From Nocardia miyunensis NBRC 108239 (GTDB lineage: Bacteria > Actinomycetota > Actinomycetes > Mycobacteriales > Mycobacteriaceae), in assembly GCF_001613065.1 (NCBI RefSeq), contig NZ_BDBQ01000066.1, forward strand, positions 1 through 64,000: a stretch of DNA of 64,000 nucleotides, in the 5' to 3' direction. The position numbers were made by a program, and so were the translations under genes. Positions 27,101 through 34,327 of this stretch are shown here, in pieces. Every line of letters begins with the position of its first letter. Position 1 is the stretch's first letter. Below the pieces are notes generated by a model. That model made no database searches. It saw only the letters and a program-made list of their open reading frames with translations, and was not told the origin of the DNA.

Positions 27101-27542
27101 CCTGCCGTTCGAGCCGGCGGGCCAGGGTCAGATCGACCTGTTCCTCGCCGAGGGCGAGCCGGTAACCCGCCGGGCCGACCTCGAGCGCGCCGTCGGGCAG
27201 TGCCGAGCGCAGCCGGGAGACCTGGGTGTGCAGCGCGTTCATCGGGGCGCGCGGCGGCTGCGCACCCCAGATGTCCTCGATCAGCCCCGGTGCGCTGCGG
27301 CTGCGGCCCGGATGCAGTGCGAGGGCGGCCAGCAGCAGCCGGGCCCGCGCGCCCGGCACCGCGGCCAAACCGGAGTCGGCGCGGCACAGCGCGATCTCAC
27401 CCAGGACCGACACTCGCACCGAGGCGTCCGCGGGCAGACCGCCGGATCGGTCCCGACCCGACCGGGTGTTCGTCGTCGCGGCGCCCGCGGAGCCGCTCTG
27501 ATCAGGAATCATGCCGTTCACCATCGTATGTGAGCGGTCCAC
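24114..27542 (-). CDS. Very large SARP/BTAD-NB-ARC-TPR transcriptional regulator (AfsR type)
   Basis: A 1142-residue regulator. Residues about 43-132 are an OmpR-like winged helix, 138-285 a bacterial transcriptional activation domain, about 325-620 an AAA/NB-ARC ATPase with P-loop G352PGGTGKT and Walker B LLILDN (436-441), and the rest helical TPR-like repeats. Such proteins switch on secondary metabolism or export genes in response to an ATP-dependent signal. It is convergent with drrAB and divergent from menA with 161 bp between starts. The ATG at 27542 or an in-frame ATG at 27512 could be the start; both precede the domain start. Confidence 0.9.
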   Translation of the reverse strand: MDRSHTMVNGMIPDQSGSAGAATTNTRSGRDRSGGLPADASVRVSVLGEIALCRADSGLAAVPGARARLLLAALALHPGRSRSAPGLIEDIWGAQPPRAPMNALHTQVSRLRSALPDGALEVGPAGYRLALGEEQVDLTLARRLERQAREMHAAGRDDHCLDLVARARALWRGEPGADLPPGSVADELAELAATRWHALDELELASREASGDLDGAVRVAKRIAAARPLDEPAHGTLMRLLAAAGRANEALEVFVTLRAGLVSELGADPGPALVELNAAILRGEPMSRAQRAPVRRDASPDDDEPDAAQENSVPPDTAIGLRAAPNPLLGRTADLGALQDLLGASRVTTVLGPGGTGKTRVANELGLRMTAAAPVALIELASVRAAPEDARAEVEAAISAALGVAEAARDTTGLRPGRKIDARQRLRDAVAARPMLLILDNCEHLIDAVAEVVADLVGACDQLTVLTTSRAPLEITAETVYPLPPLAIDAHGSPATDLFQARARAVRPSVRLDPEVVARLCRTLDGLPLAIELAAARVRTMSVEEIDARLEHRFTLLRSGDRTSPQRHRTLHAVIEWSWNLLDEPQRIALRRLCRFPAGFTFGAAEIVADGPDIADIAAAVDGLVNQSLLSVLDDEGGGIRYRMLETVREFGEEQLSAAAEADLVMSRMSGWAREFAIEVLVHYAAEQQVRMVGQVSAELDNLLAVLRHACDIGDADTVYAVFPLPGVLWVMRGAHGEFVNWSDRVLAVPPPPANGTSTDDLQVIAHGLAGIHLAFGETRLRDAARLRIRLRHLLRSPTAVLSPSARFIAELACERPRAIRVARRLSTGVRSGDRNIRWAARLLRANIRENAGDVNGSMRDAQGAMRDLAPGDVWGSAMLYQHLAQLMSQTARYREAAVNYRRSVDALRQLRSFDEVAEIASYLAVVLVGAGDLEQAQWELEMAAGFVEGGAGPDDPVLRPNHRRASVQVGWAELALAQDDREAGLRRSRSVLEMHGWPDMPMRGGPGAIAVAAGVLDAHVLYDALDAVPTLPQELIDNGREHLGHYIDIPQIGSVALAIGSYLLAVQRFPDIARELIALAPKAMARQDTPSMHIDRHLAHHAASTTPELMAEPYRRAARMGRRPAGGRIMALLEEVSGKVG

Positions 27543-27703
27543 CGATTATTCGGCTCACAGCGCCGGGACCACCCCTCACCAGCATGCGCCATGAACCCCG
27601 ACATCATACTCCGATATATCGAAATAAAGCTACCGATAGGGTCGCCGCGGTCATCCCACCCGCGGCACGTCACCGGGACCGCGATACGCATAGGCTTCGA
27701 CCC

Positions 27704-28570
27704 ATGGCTAGTGCAGCACAGTGGCTCGAAGGCGCGCGACCGCGGACTCTCCCCAACGCGATCGCGCCGATCCTGGTCGGCACGGGTGCGGCCGCATCCC
27801 TGGACGCCGCGGTCTGGTGGAAGGCCCTGCTGGCGCTGGTGGTCTCGCTGGCGCTGATCATCGGCGTGAACTACGCCAACGACTACTCCGACGGCATCCG
27901 CGGCACCGACGACGAGCGGGTCGGCCCCCTGCGCCTGGTCGGCTCGGGCGTGGCCTCGCCGGGTGCGGTGCGCAACGCGGCGATCGCGAGCCTGGGCGTC
28001 GGCGCGGTCGTCGGACTGGTGCTGGTGTTCACCACCGCGTGGTGGCTGCTGCTGATCGGCGCGGGCTGCCTGGCCGGGGCCTGGTTCTACACCGGCGGCC
28101 GGAAACCCTACGGCTACAGCGGCTTCGGCGAGATCGCGGTCTTCGTCTTCTTCGGCCTGGTCGCGGTGCTCGGCACCGAATTCGTGCAGGCACACCGGAT
28201 CGACTGGGCCGGTGTGGTCGGCGCGGTGGCGGTCGGCGCGTTCTCCAGTGCGGTCCTGGTCACCAACAATCTGCGCGACATCCCCACCGATTCGGTGACC
28301 GGCAAGACGACCCTGGCCGTCCGTCTGGGCGACACCCGCACGCGCACACTGCATCTGGTGCTGATGGTGGTGCCGTTCATCGCCTCGCTGATCCTGGTCG
28401 TGCGCACCCCGTGGGCCCTGCTGAGCCTGCTGGCCATCCCGCTGGCGGTGCGCTCCAACAACCCGGTGCGCGGCGGCCAGCAAGGCCCCGGACTCATTCC
28501 GTCGCTGCGCGATACGGGCCTGGCGATGCTGCTGTGGTCGATCCTGTCGGGCATCGCACTCGGTATCTGA
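27704..28570 (+). CDS. menA: 1,4-Dihydroxy-2-naphthoate polyprenyltransferase
   Basis: A 288-residue UbiA-family membrane enzyme that prenylates and decarboxylates DHNA to give demethylmenaquinone. Both aspartate-rich motifs are present: NYANDYSDGIRGTD in the first half and NNLRDIPTDS in the second, within about eight or nine hydrophobic segments. The ATG at 27704 starts the family N-terminus (ASAAQWLEGARPRTLPNAIAP). It is divergent from the BTAD regulator. Confidence 0.95.
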   Translation: MASAAQWLEGARPRTLPNAIAPILVGTGAAASLDAAVWWKALLALVVSLALIIGVNYANDYSDGIRGTDDERVGPLRLVGSGVASPGAVRNAAIASLGVGAVVGLVLVFTTAWWLLLIGAGCLAGAWFYTGGRKPYGYSGFGEIAVFVFFGLVAVLGTEFVQAHRIDWAGVVGAVAVGAFSSAVLVTNNLRDIPTDSVTGKTTLAVRLGDTRTRTLHLVLMVVPFIASLILVVRTPWALLSLLAIPLAVRSNNPVRGGQQGPGLIPSLRDTGLAMLLWSILSGIALGI

Positions 28571-28571
28571 C

Positions 28572-28592
28572 TGCCTCCGCTTCGCTCCGGCG
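28572..28592. repeat. Copy 2 of the 21-bp dispersed repeat
   Basis: Identical to 23828-23848, here starting 2 bp after the menA stop codon. Confidence 0.85.
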
Positions 28593-28702
28593 AGGCCGCG
28601 GCCCCCAGGGGCCGCCGCCTTTGGAGTCGGCGTTGTCCGGGGCGGGCGGAACCAGGTACAGATGGTCTCGGCCTGCTTGCGCAGGGCACCGGCTGTCATC
28701 GG

Positions 28703-28804
28703 CAGACCGGCAACGGCCCCGAATCCGCCAGGCACAACGCCGAACTCGAGGGCGTGGCCGGCCGGGTGGAGCTGCTGACCGGGACCAAACCCTCGGGAAG
28801 CTAG
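28703..28804 (+). pseudogene. Possible fragment of a class I SAM methyltransferase
   Basis: In one frame the stretch reads PESARHNAELEGVAGRVELL up to a TAG at 28802. This is the helix-strand pattern after SAM motif I in many methyltransferases. Nothing before or after it continues the fold, so at most about 30 codons survive. The rest of the 230-bp gap between menA and the holin-like gene holds no gene. Confidence 0.3.
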
Positions 28805-29190
28805 TCCCGGCCGCCCTCGGGCACGAAGATGCCCAGCACCCAGTTCACCACCGTGATGATGATGGCCCCGAAGATCGCGGCGAAGACCCCGTGCACGCGC
28901 AGGCCGTATTCGGTGGTGGAGGTGATCGCGGCGGTCAGCCAGAGCATCAGGGCATTGATGATCAGCAGGAACAGGCCCAGGGTGACGATCACCAGCGGCA
29001 GGGACAGCAGTTTGACGATCGGCTTGACCAGCGCGTTCACCAATCCGAAGATGATCGCGACGATCAGCACCACGATCACTTTGCCGGTGGTGCCTTGGCT
29101 CGCGGGACTGATCAGCTCGATATTGCCGACCAGGACGGACGCGAGCCAGATCGCGACGGCATTGATGATCAGGCGTAGCAAGAGGGCCAT
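28801..29190 (-). CDS. Phage-holin-family (DUF360-type) membrane protein
   Basis: A 129-residue membrane protein with four hydrophobic segments and the family pattern FGLVNALVKPIVKLLSLPL ... TLGLFLLIINALMLWL. Despite the name, these chromosomal proteins are widespread in bacteria and are not part of a prophage here; their role is unknown. The GTG or ATG start at 29190 is followed directly by the first helix. Confidence 0.85.
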   Translation of the reverse strand: MALLLRLIINAVAIWLASVLVGNIELISPASQGTTGKVIVVLIVAIIFGLVNALVKPIVKLLSLPLVIVTLGLFLLIINALMLWLTAAITSTTEYGLRVHGVFAAIFGAIIITVVNWVLGIFVPEGGRD

Positions 29191-29254
29191 GGCGCCATGC
29201 TAACCGGCATGACGCCCCGCCACCGGGTACGCGAATCAATCGGCCCCCAGCGCC

Positions 29255-29845
29255 TCAGGCCGCCCGGTCCAGCAGATCGTGCACCGCGCCGCGCAGCGCC
29301 TCGACCCCGTCGTCACCGCCGAGCAGTGCGACGGTCCGCGCGGTGGGCGCACGGAGTACACCGAGCAGAATGTGCGCGGCCTCGATCCGGTTGTCGCTGC
29401 GGGCAATTGCCTCCCGCAGGGACAATTCGAGCACCTTCTTCGCCTGTTTGGTGAACGGAATGTGTCCGAAATTCGTCCCGCCCGCGCCGCCGAAACCGAA
29501 ACGCCCACGCGGCTTTTCCGGCGCGACCGCGCGATCGAGCGCATCAGCGCCGAAGGTGGCCTCCAGACTTTCGCGAACGGCGTCCAGATCTATGCCGATG
29601 GAACGCAGTGCGGCAGCGTCATCTTCGCCCAGCGGCTCGGTGGAACGCTTGCGCGACAGAGATTCCCGAATCGTCGCTGCGGTAATTCCGCCGCCCGCCA
29701 ATACTTTCCGAATTCCTTCGTCGGGACCCGCCGCCAGTCCCAGCAGCAGATGTTCGACGTCGACGTTCGGCGCGCGCAGTATGCGCGCCTCCTCCTGCGC
29801 CAGTACGACCGCATATCGCGACGCCTTGGTGAACCTCTCGAACAT
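29255..29845 (-). CDS. Stand-alone double Clp N-terminal domain protein
   Basis: A 196-residue protein built of two Clp_N repeats without AAA+ modules: residues 1-70 (MFERFTKASRYAVVLAQEEA ... VDVEHLLLGL) and about 120-195 (IPFTKQAKKVLELSLREAIA ... IEAAHILLGVL). In ClpC/ClpA this domain docks adaptors and substrates, so the protein may compete for or sequester them; that is inference. Its ATG overlaps the stop of the HTH gene (TGATG), so the two form one transcription unit behind the operator at 30071-30113. Confidence 0.85.
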   Translation of the reverse strand: MFERFTKASRYAVVLAQEEARILRAPNVDVEHLLLGLAAGPDEGIRKVLAGGGITAATIRESLSRKRSTEPLGEDDAAALRSIGIDLDAVRESLEATFGADALDRAVAPEKPRGRFGFGGAGGTNFGHIPFTKQAKKVLELSLREAIARSDNRIEAAHILLGVLRAPTARTVALLGGDDGVEALRGAVHDLLDRAA

Positions 29846-30066
29846 CAGCCGATCCCGCCTCTCCGGTTGTACTTCTGATGGACCGCCTGCCGACTGACCT
29901 CGAGCGCCTCCGCGATCGCCTGCCAGGACCACCCCTGGGAGCGAGCATTGCCCACCTGGATCGCTTCGAGCCGCTCGAGCAACCGTCGCAGGGCCAACAC
30001 CGCGCGCAGGCCGACCGTGGGGTCGGGGCTGCCGGCGGCGGCCGCCAGGGTTGTCGCTTCACTCAT
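29845..30066 (-). CDS. Small HTH protein paired with the Clp_N protein
   Basis: A 73-residue protein with a helix-turn-helix in its C-terminal half (GWSWQAIAEALEVSRQAVHQKY). The ATG at 30066 is preferred to an upstream frame extension because a -10 element ends 7 bp before it. It is translationally coupled to the Clp_N gene. The double palindrome immediately upstream is the obvious candidate for its own binding site. Confidence 0.8.
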   Translation of the reverse strand: MSEATTLAAAAGSPDPTVGLRAVLALRRLLERLEAIQVGNARSQGWSWQAIAEALEVSRQAVHQKYNRRGGIG

Positions 30067-30070
30067 AAAC

Positions 30071-30113
30071 GTCAATTTACGTTGACACGAGGGCCGTGTC
30101 AACGAAAATTGAC
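30071..30113 (-). promoter_or_regulatory. Double-palindrome operator and leaderless promoter of the HTH/Clp_N pair
   Basis: Two 18-bp arms (30071-30088 and 30096-30113) are inverted copies with a single mismatch and a 7-bp spacer. Each arm also contains its own palindrome GTCAA-n6-TTGAC. On the minus strand TTGACA (30102-30097) and TAAATT (30079-30074) are 17 bp apart, a good -35/-10 pair. The expected start point falls on or next to the ATG at 30066, so the transcript should be leaderless and the repressor would sit on the whole promoter. Confidence 0.75.
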
Positions 30114-30187
30114 ATCACAAGAAAGCCGGTTCCCTCCGGCGAAATACGAAGAGTGCGCGACGCCGATGCGCCGTGTTCGGGAGGTGG

Positions 30188-30529
30188 CTACTCGTCGCCG
30201 CGCATGCGGGCGCGCAGCTGCGCCTTGTCGGTGCGACGCCGCTCGTCGACCGCGGCGATGTCCTGGTTCACCCGCGAGCGCAGCCGCTTGAACAGCAGCA
30301 GAGACAGCGGCATGGCGACGATCAACGCGAAAAGCAGCGCCACGATCACCGGAATGTCGACCTTCACCGCTTTCGCCACCAGCACGATGACGGCGGCGAT
30401 GATCGCGACGAGCGCCAATCGGGCCACGGTGTACAGCGCCAGATTGCGCGCCAGCCGACGCCCCGGCGAGCCGGAGACTCCACCGGTCGGCGTGTCGTCC
30501 GGGCGGGATGCTGCGTCACTCACACCCAT
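30188..30529 (-). CDS. DUF4229-like two-TM membrane protein
   Basis: A 113-residue membrane protein: a disordered N-terminus of about 30 residues, then two close hydrophobic helices (LYTVARLALVAIIAAVIVLV and IPVIVALLFALIVAMPLSLL), ending with a charged coiled tail (DIAAVDERRRTDKAQLRARM). It fits the DUF4229 family. The start is the ATG at 30529, with GTG at 30523 as an alternative. It is found near menA in related genomes. Function unknown. Confidence 0.75.
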   Translation of the reverse strand: MGVSDAASRPDDTPTGGVSGSPGRRLARNLALYTVARLALVAIIAAVIVLVAKAVKVDIPVIVALLFALIVAMPLSLLLFKRLRSRVNQDIAAVDERRRTDKAQLRARMRGDE

Positions 30530-30760
30530 CAGCCTAGGCGACGCGCCCGAACGCCCACGATCGGCCACGGATCGGACCGGATCGAATCGCTGGGGATTCG
30601 CCAGAAGTGTGAAACGTTCCAAATCGCTAAAGCCGTACGCTTATCCGATTTGTCTATTACTTCCCCTTTACCAACGTTAGATCATTCGAGTACGTGGGGG
30701 GTCCGGTGCAACGATGTCGCTATCTGATGAGGGAACTGTCGATTACGGAAAGGTTTGCGA

Positions 30761-30994
30761 ATGACTGCGATCACCGCGGCGAGCCGCACGTTTGGTTCCG
30801 TCAACGGCCAGGAGGCCCTCCTGACCCCAGGCCAAGTTGCGGCGTTGTTCCACGTCGATCCTAAGACGGTCACCCGCTGGGCACATGCCGGGCGACTGGG
30901 CTCGCTGCGCACGCCGGGTGGCCACCGGCGATTTCGTGAGACCGAGGTAATGCAGTTGCTGCGGTCGCTGACCACCGAGGCGACCCGGGTCTAA
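30761..30994 (+). CDS. bldC: BldC-type MerR-like transcriptional regulator
   Basis: A 77-residue protein that is essentially one winged HTH of the BldC type (EALLTPGQVAALFHVDPKTVTRWA ... GSLRTPGGHRRFRE). BldC binds directly repeated sites and in Streptomyces controls entry into development; its role in nocardiae is less clear. It is preceded by GGAAAGG and by an AT-richer stretch of more than 130 bp (30623-30760) that probably holds its promoter and a long leader. Confidence 0.9.
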   Translation: MTAITAASRTFGSVNGQEALLTPGQVAALFHVDPKTVTRWAHAGRLGSLRTPGGHRRFRETEVMQLLRSLTTEATRV

Positions 30995-31063
30995 CCTCTT
31001 TTCGATGTCTGCGGTGCCACAGGTACGTTCGCGGGATTACCCTTGATACAGGAGGTGAGCGAC

Positions 31064-31267
31064 GTGACGTACCTGTTGGCACTCATCGCTGTGGCAGCCG
31101 TTGCGATGTTGTGCTGGAAGGCGTTCGGACCGCAGCGAGAGAACCGTATCGGTGCCGGCCGAACGGTTTCCCGACGTAACCGTGTCATCGGCCCCGATGA
31201 CGATCCGGAATTCCTCTGGCACATCTCGCACCAGCGTCGCGACGACGACCCCGGTTCGGGCGAGTAG
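31064..31267 (+). CDS. Small single-TM membrane protein
   Basis: A 67-residue protein with one N-terminal transmembrane helix (TYLLALIAVAAVAMLCW) and a charged cytoplasmic tail ending near PEFLWHI. GTG at 31064 is chosen because AGGAGG lies 8 bp upstream; an in-frame start further upstream would overlap the ribosome binding site. Similar small proteins follow bldC in related genomes. Function unknown. Confidence 0.7.
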   Translation: MTYLLALIAVAAVAMLCWKAFGPQRENRIGAGRTVSRRNRVIGPDDDPEFLWHISHQRRDDDPGSGE

Positions 31268-31312
31268 ACCCTCGCCCGTCCCACTCATTCCGAGGCATCG
31301 CTTCCGGGATAG

Positions 31313-32200
31313 CTATCGATGCACCCCGAGCAGGTCACATGCCTCCAGAGCGGCATGCATCGCCGCATCACTCGCCGCGAGCAGCGGCAAACGCACAGCC
31401 GCACTCGGAATCCTGCCCTGCGCCGCCAGAACCGCTTTGAGCACAGCGGGATTCGGCTCGGCGAACAGCGCCGAGGCCAGGGGTGCGAGCCGATTTCCCA
31501 GATCGCGAGCGCGTTCGACGGAACCCGCGCGCCAGGACTCGATCAGGTCCGCATAGGCCGCCGGAGCCACATTTGCGCAGGCCAGAATGGCTCCCTGCGC
31601 GCCCAGCGCCAGTAGCGGCGCGGCGAACAGATCATCGCCCGAGAGCACCGAGACCTCCCCGCGCACACGGCTCAGGAATCCGATCGTAGCCTCGTCGATG
31701 CCGCCGACCGCCTGCTTGAATCCCACGACGTTCGGCAGTTCCGCGAGCCTGCACAGCGTCCGGGCACCGAGCGGGCGGCCGGTGCGCTGCGGCACGTTGT
31801 AGACCAGTACGGGAACCGGTGCGGCCGCGGCGATCCGGCGGAAATGCTCCACCACGCCGTCCTCGGAGGGACGGGTGTAGTACGGGACCACGACCAGCGC
31901 GGCCGCGACCTCGGGAGGAAGTGCGGCCAGAGCGTTCGCCGAATCCTCGGTCGAATTCGACCCCGCACCGGCGATCAGCGGGACGCCGCGGGTCCGGCAA
32001 ACCTTCGCACAGATCTCGAGAACCCTGTGACGTTCGGCACTCGTGAGCGTCGCGGGCTCGCCGGTCGTACCGAGGGCGACGATTCCGGCCGCGCCCTCGT
32101 CGAGGACGTGCTGGGCCAGGCCCTCGAGCGCGTCGTCGGCGAGTTCGCCCGCGGCGGTGAAGGGGGTGATCAGCGGAACGAACAGGCCGGTGAGTCGCAT
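31313..32200 (-). CDS. DapA/NanA-superfamily lyase (dihydrodipicolinate synthase-like)
   Basis: A 295-residue class I aldolase-type TIM barrel. The family residues are all visible: GTTGE (T45, T46), catalytic Y134 in YNVPQRTG (with R139), and the Schiff-base lysine K162 in GFKQAVGG. The activity may be 4-hydroxy-tetrahydrodipicolinate synthase or another pyruvate-dependent aldolase. It stands alone and is controlled next to a divergent LysR gene, so a catabolic aldolase is more likely than the housekeeping DapA. Inference only. Confidence 0.82.
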   Translation of the reverse strand: MRLTGLFVPLITPFTAAGELADDALEGLAQHVLDEGAAGIVALGTTGEPATLTSAERHRVLEICAKVCRTRGVPLIAGAGSNSTEDSANALAALPPEVAAALVVVPYYTRPSEDGVVEHFRRIAAAAPVPVLVYNVPQRTGRPLGARTLCRLAELPNVVGFKQAVGGIDEATIGFLSRVRGEVSVLSGDDLFAAPLLALGAQGAILACANVAPAAYADLIESWRAGSVERARDLGNRLAPLASALFAEPNPAVLKAVLAAQGRIPSAAVRLPLLAASDAAMHAALEACDLLGVHR

Positions 32201-32225
32201 GCGCCCAGCCTGACGCAATCAATAC

Positions 32226-32240
32226 ATTACGTCTATTACG
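32226..32240. promoter_or_regulatory. Direct repeat in the LysR/DapA-like divergent promoter
   Basis: ATTACG occurs at 32226-32231 and 32235-32240 in a 70-bp AT-rich divergent intergenic region. A LysR binding site here is plausible, but a full T-n11-A box is not clear. Confidence 0.3.
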
Positions 32241-32270
32241 CATTTCTTCCGGCAAACGTAAGCTGAACTA

Positions 32271-33167
32271 ATGCTCGATGTGCGAAGACTGCGGTTACTG
32301 CGCGAGTTGGCCCGGCGCGGCACCATCGCCGGGGTGGCCGAGGCGCTGTCCTACACCCCGTCGGCGGTCTCCCAGCAGCTGTCCGCGCTCGAACGTCAGG
32401 CCGGGGTGCCGCTGCTCGAACGCACCGGCCGCAGCGTCAGCCTGACTCCCGCCGCGCTGCGTCTGGTGGAACACGCCGACACCGTATTGGCGGTCCTGGA
32501 ACAGGCCGCCGCCGAACTCGCCACGGCTCGAACCGAACTGACCGGCACACTCCGCATCGGCGCGTTCCCGAGCGCCGTGCACGCGATCCTGTCCCCCGCC
32601 CTGGTCACCCTCAGCCGCGAACATCCCGGCCTGGAACTTTCCGTCACCGAATTGGATCCGGCCGGAGCCCCCTCGGCCCTGCACGCACAGAGCCTGGACA
32701 TCGCCCTGGTCCAGGAATACGACTACGTCCCGCGCGAGCCCGAAACCGGTTTGGACACCGAGGAATTCCTCACCGAAACCGTCTACCTCGCTGCCCCCGA
32801 CACCAATTCCCTGGCCGCACATCGTAATTCGACCTGGATCGCCGGAACACCCGGCACTCTCTGCCACACCATGACCCAACGAGCCTGCCAAGCAACAGGT
32901 TTCACTCCCCACATCCGCCACCATGCCGATGATTTCGGCACCGTTCTGGCCCTGGTAGCCGCAGGTCAAGGCGTTGCCTTCGTCCCCGAGCTGGGCCTGT
33001 CAGCAGTCCCGCCCACCGTCCACCTCACCCCTCTGCACACCCGCCGCCGAACCCACCTGGCCTACCGCCGAGGCCATGGCGCCCATCCCATCATCGCCGC
33101 CGCCCGCGCCGCCCTGCACGCCGCCGCCAGGAATCTCCCCCCTGTCGCAGCGATCCCACCGCGCTGA
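32271..33167 (+). CDS. LysR-family transcriptional regulator
   Basis: A 298-residue LysR protein: N-terminal winged HTH (residues 1-60, LRLLRELARRGTIAGVAEAL ... SAVSQQLSALERQAGVPLLE) and a C-terminal periplasmic-binding-protein-like effector domain (LRIGAFPSAVHAILSPAL). It is divergent from the DapA-like gene and probably regulates it in response to a small metabolite. The final 60 codons show a drift to CCC/CCG-rich codons but the fold is complete. Confidence 0.9.
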   Translation: MLDVRRLRLLRELARRGTIAGVAEALSYTPSAVSQQLSALERQAGVPLLERTGRSVSLTPAALRLVEHADTVLAVLEQAAAELATARTELTGTLRIGAFPSAVHAILSPALVTLSREHPGLELSVTELDPAGAPSALHAQSLDIALVQEYDYVPREPETGLDTEEFLTETVYLAAPDTNSLAAHRNSTWIAGTPGTLCHTMTQRACQATGFTPHIRHHADDFGTVLALVAAGQGVAFVPELGLSAVPPTVHLTPLHTRRRTHLAYRRGHGAHPIIAAARAALHAAARNLPPVAAIPPR

Positions 33168-33690
33168 ATCACCGCCCGGCCGACACCGCCACTGCCCGCA
33201 CCGCCGATGTCCCGTTGTTCACATCGGATTCTAAGCGAAATACATTGTACTGATGAACTTTTCATGCTGCCGGTGGGCAATCCCAGGGAATTCCCACACA
33301 CCCCGAAATGACTCCTGCGACAGAGAGATACAACAGATGCCCGCCCCGACGACAGGGGCAGGCATCTACTGTTGCTCGCTACAGCGACTCGAGAATAAAC
33401 GACGTTCATCACGTCAGTAAGCCCGATATGCAATGATCGCAATCGATTTCGGCCCGGCCCCCAGAAATTCGTCCACCGTCGACCGGTACGCAATTCAGCC
33501 ACGCACCGCATGTCGAGCGATACGGCCGGAGAAAGTGAAACTCTTTTCTTCCACACATTCCCTCGACCAACACGCCGCCGAGCACGCACAGTCGACGCAC
33601 ATTGCGATCAGCCCGCTGACCGGACAATCCAGCGAGCGCAGGAAGAGTAACTTTCCGTGCGTCCATCTCCCACCGCCCGCACACCGCCGG
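33168..33690. other. Intergenic stretch without a supportable gene
   Basis: About 520 bp, visibly lower in GC than its surroundings. It contains the hairpin at 33331-33374 and a 10-bp palindrome GGGAATTCCC at about 33287. Open frames exist on the minus strand (for example 33409-33684) but they have no recognisable protein character. Confidence 0.6.
33331..33374. repeat. Stem-loop in the 33.3-kb gap
   Basis: CAACAGATGCCCGCCCC (33331-33347) pairs with GGGGCAGGCATCTACTGTTG (33355-33374) around GACGACA. There is one mismatch and a 3-nt bulge. No long T-run follows on either strand, so it is not a typical terminator. Confidence 0.7.
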
Positions 33691-34326
33691 TCACTCACCG
33701 TGTATCAACGCACGCAATTCGGCGACATCCCAGAGACCTCGCACGCCCGGCAGCCCGGCGAGGTAAGCATGTACGCGCTCGGTCGTCCACCCGTGCGACT
33801 CTCGCAGCCCCTCGGCCAGTATCTTCAGGTAACGCGGTGCAGGACAACGTAATTCGACACTCTCCGGATCCCAGGACGCGGTACAGGTCACCACCGGAAT
33901 CCCCGCACGATCCCCCAGGTACAACACGGTCTCGTAGCGCCCCTCCCCCAACCGAACCATCCCATCCCGCACCACGGCATCCAGGTCCACCCGCGGCCCC
34001 TCCCCAGGCTTCCGATACATCTCCTGCGCGACGAGATCCTCGAACTGCTCCAGCCCGAACAGATACCCCCGAGCCGCGACCTCCCGAGGCCAATCCCCCA
34101 CTCCCCGAGCCGAATAGAACGCGATCCCACCCGTCCACACCGGACTCTCCCACGCGAAATACACACTCCCCGGCAACATCAACCCCCGCATCTCCCGAGG
34201 CGGCGTCGGATCCCGAAACCCCGGATAAGTCCGCGCACCCCCGGGCGGCCGCCCACCCTCCCGGTAATACCTCAACCGACCCGCAGACAGATTCGACCCG
34301 TACGCCGCATACCAAACGGACCTCAT
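33691..34326 (-). CDS. Gamma-glutamylcyclotransferase-like (AIG2/BtrG fold) protein
   Basis: A 211-residue protein opening with WYAAYGSNLSAGRLRYYREGG, the substrate-binding loop signature of the GGCT-like superfamily; the rest is compatible with that small beta-barrel fold. Members cyclise gamma-glutamyl amides to release 5-oxoproline; the true substrate is unknown. The ATG at 34326 lies 1 bp after the stop of the HicB-like gene (TGAGATG), so the two are co-translated. Some genomes label this family as histone deacetylase, which the sequence does not support. Confidence 0.75.
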   Translation of the reverse strand: MRSVWYAAYGSNLSAGRLRYYREGGRPPGGARTYPGFRDPTPPREMRGLMLPGSVYFAWESPVWTGGIAFYSARGVGDWPREVAARGYLFGLEQFEDLVAQEMYRKPGEGPRVDLDAVVRDGMVRLGEGRYETVLYLGDRAGIPVVTCTASWDPESVELRCPAPRYLKILAEGLRESHGWTTERVHAYLAGLPGVRGLWDVAELRALIHGE

Positions 34327-34327
34327 C

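Noticed and set aside
24405..27533. A 1042-codon open frame on the plus strand opposite the BTAD regulator
   Set aside because: It is the antisense shadow of a very GC-rich gene; the composition (H/R/G/Q-rich, no motifs) is not protein-like, while the minus strand shows complete domains.
28801..29190. Holin-like gene taken as a sign of a prophage
   Set aside because: No other phage gene nearby; this protein family is a common chromosomal membrane protein.
33409..33684. A 91-codon minus-strand frame directly after the GGCT-like gene
   Set aside because: Starts close behind the GGCT stop but shows no conserved pattern, no ribosome binding site and a composition unlike neighbours.
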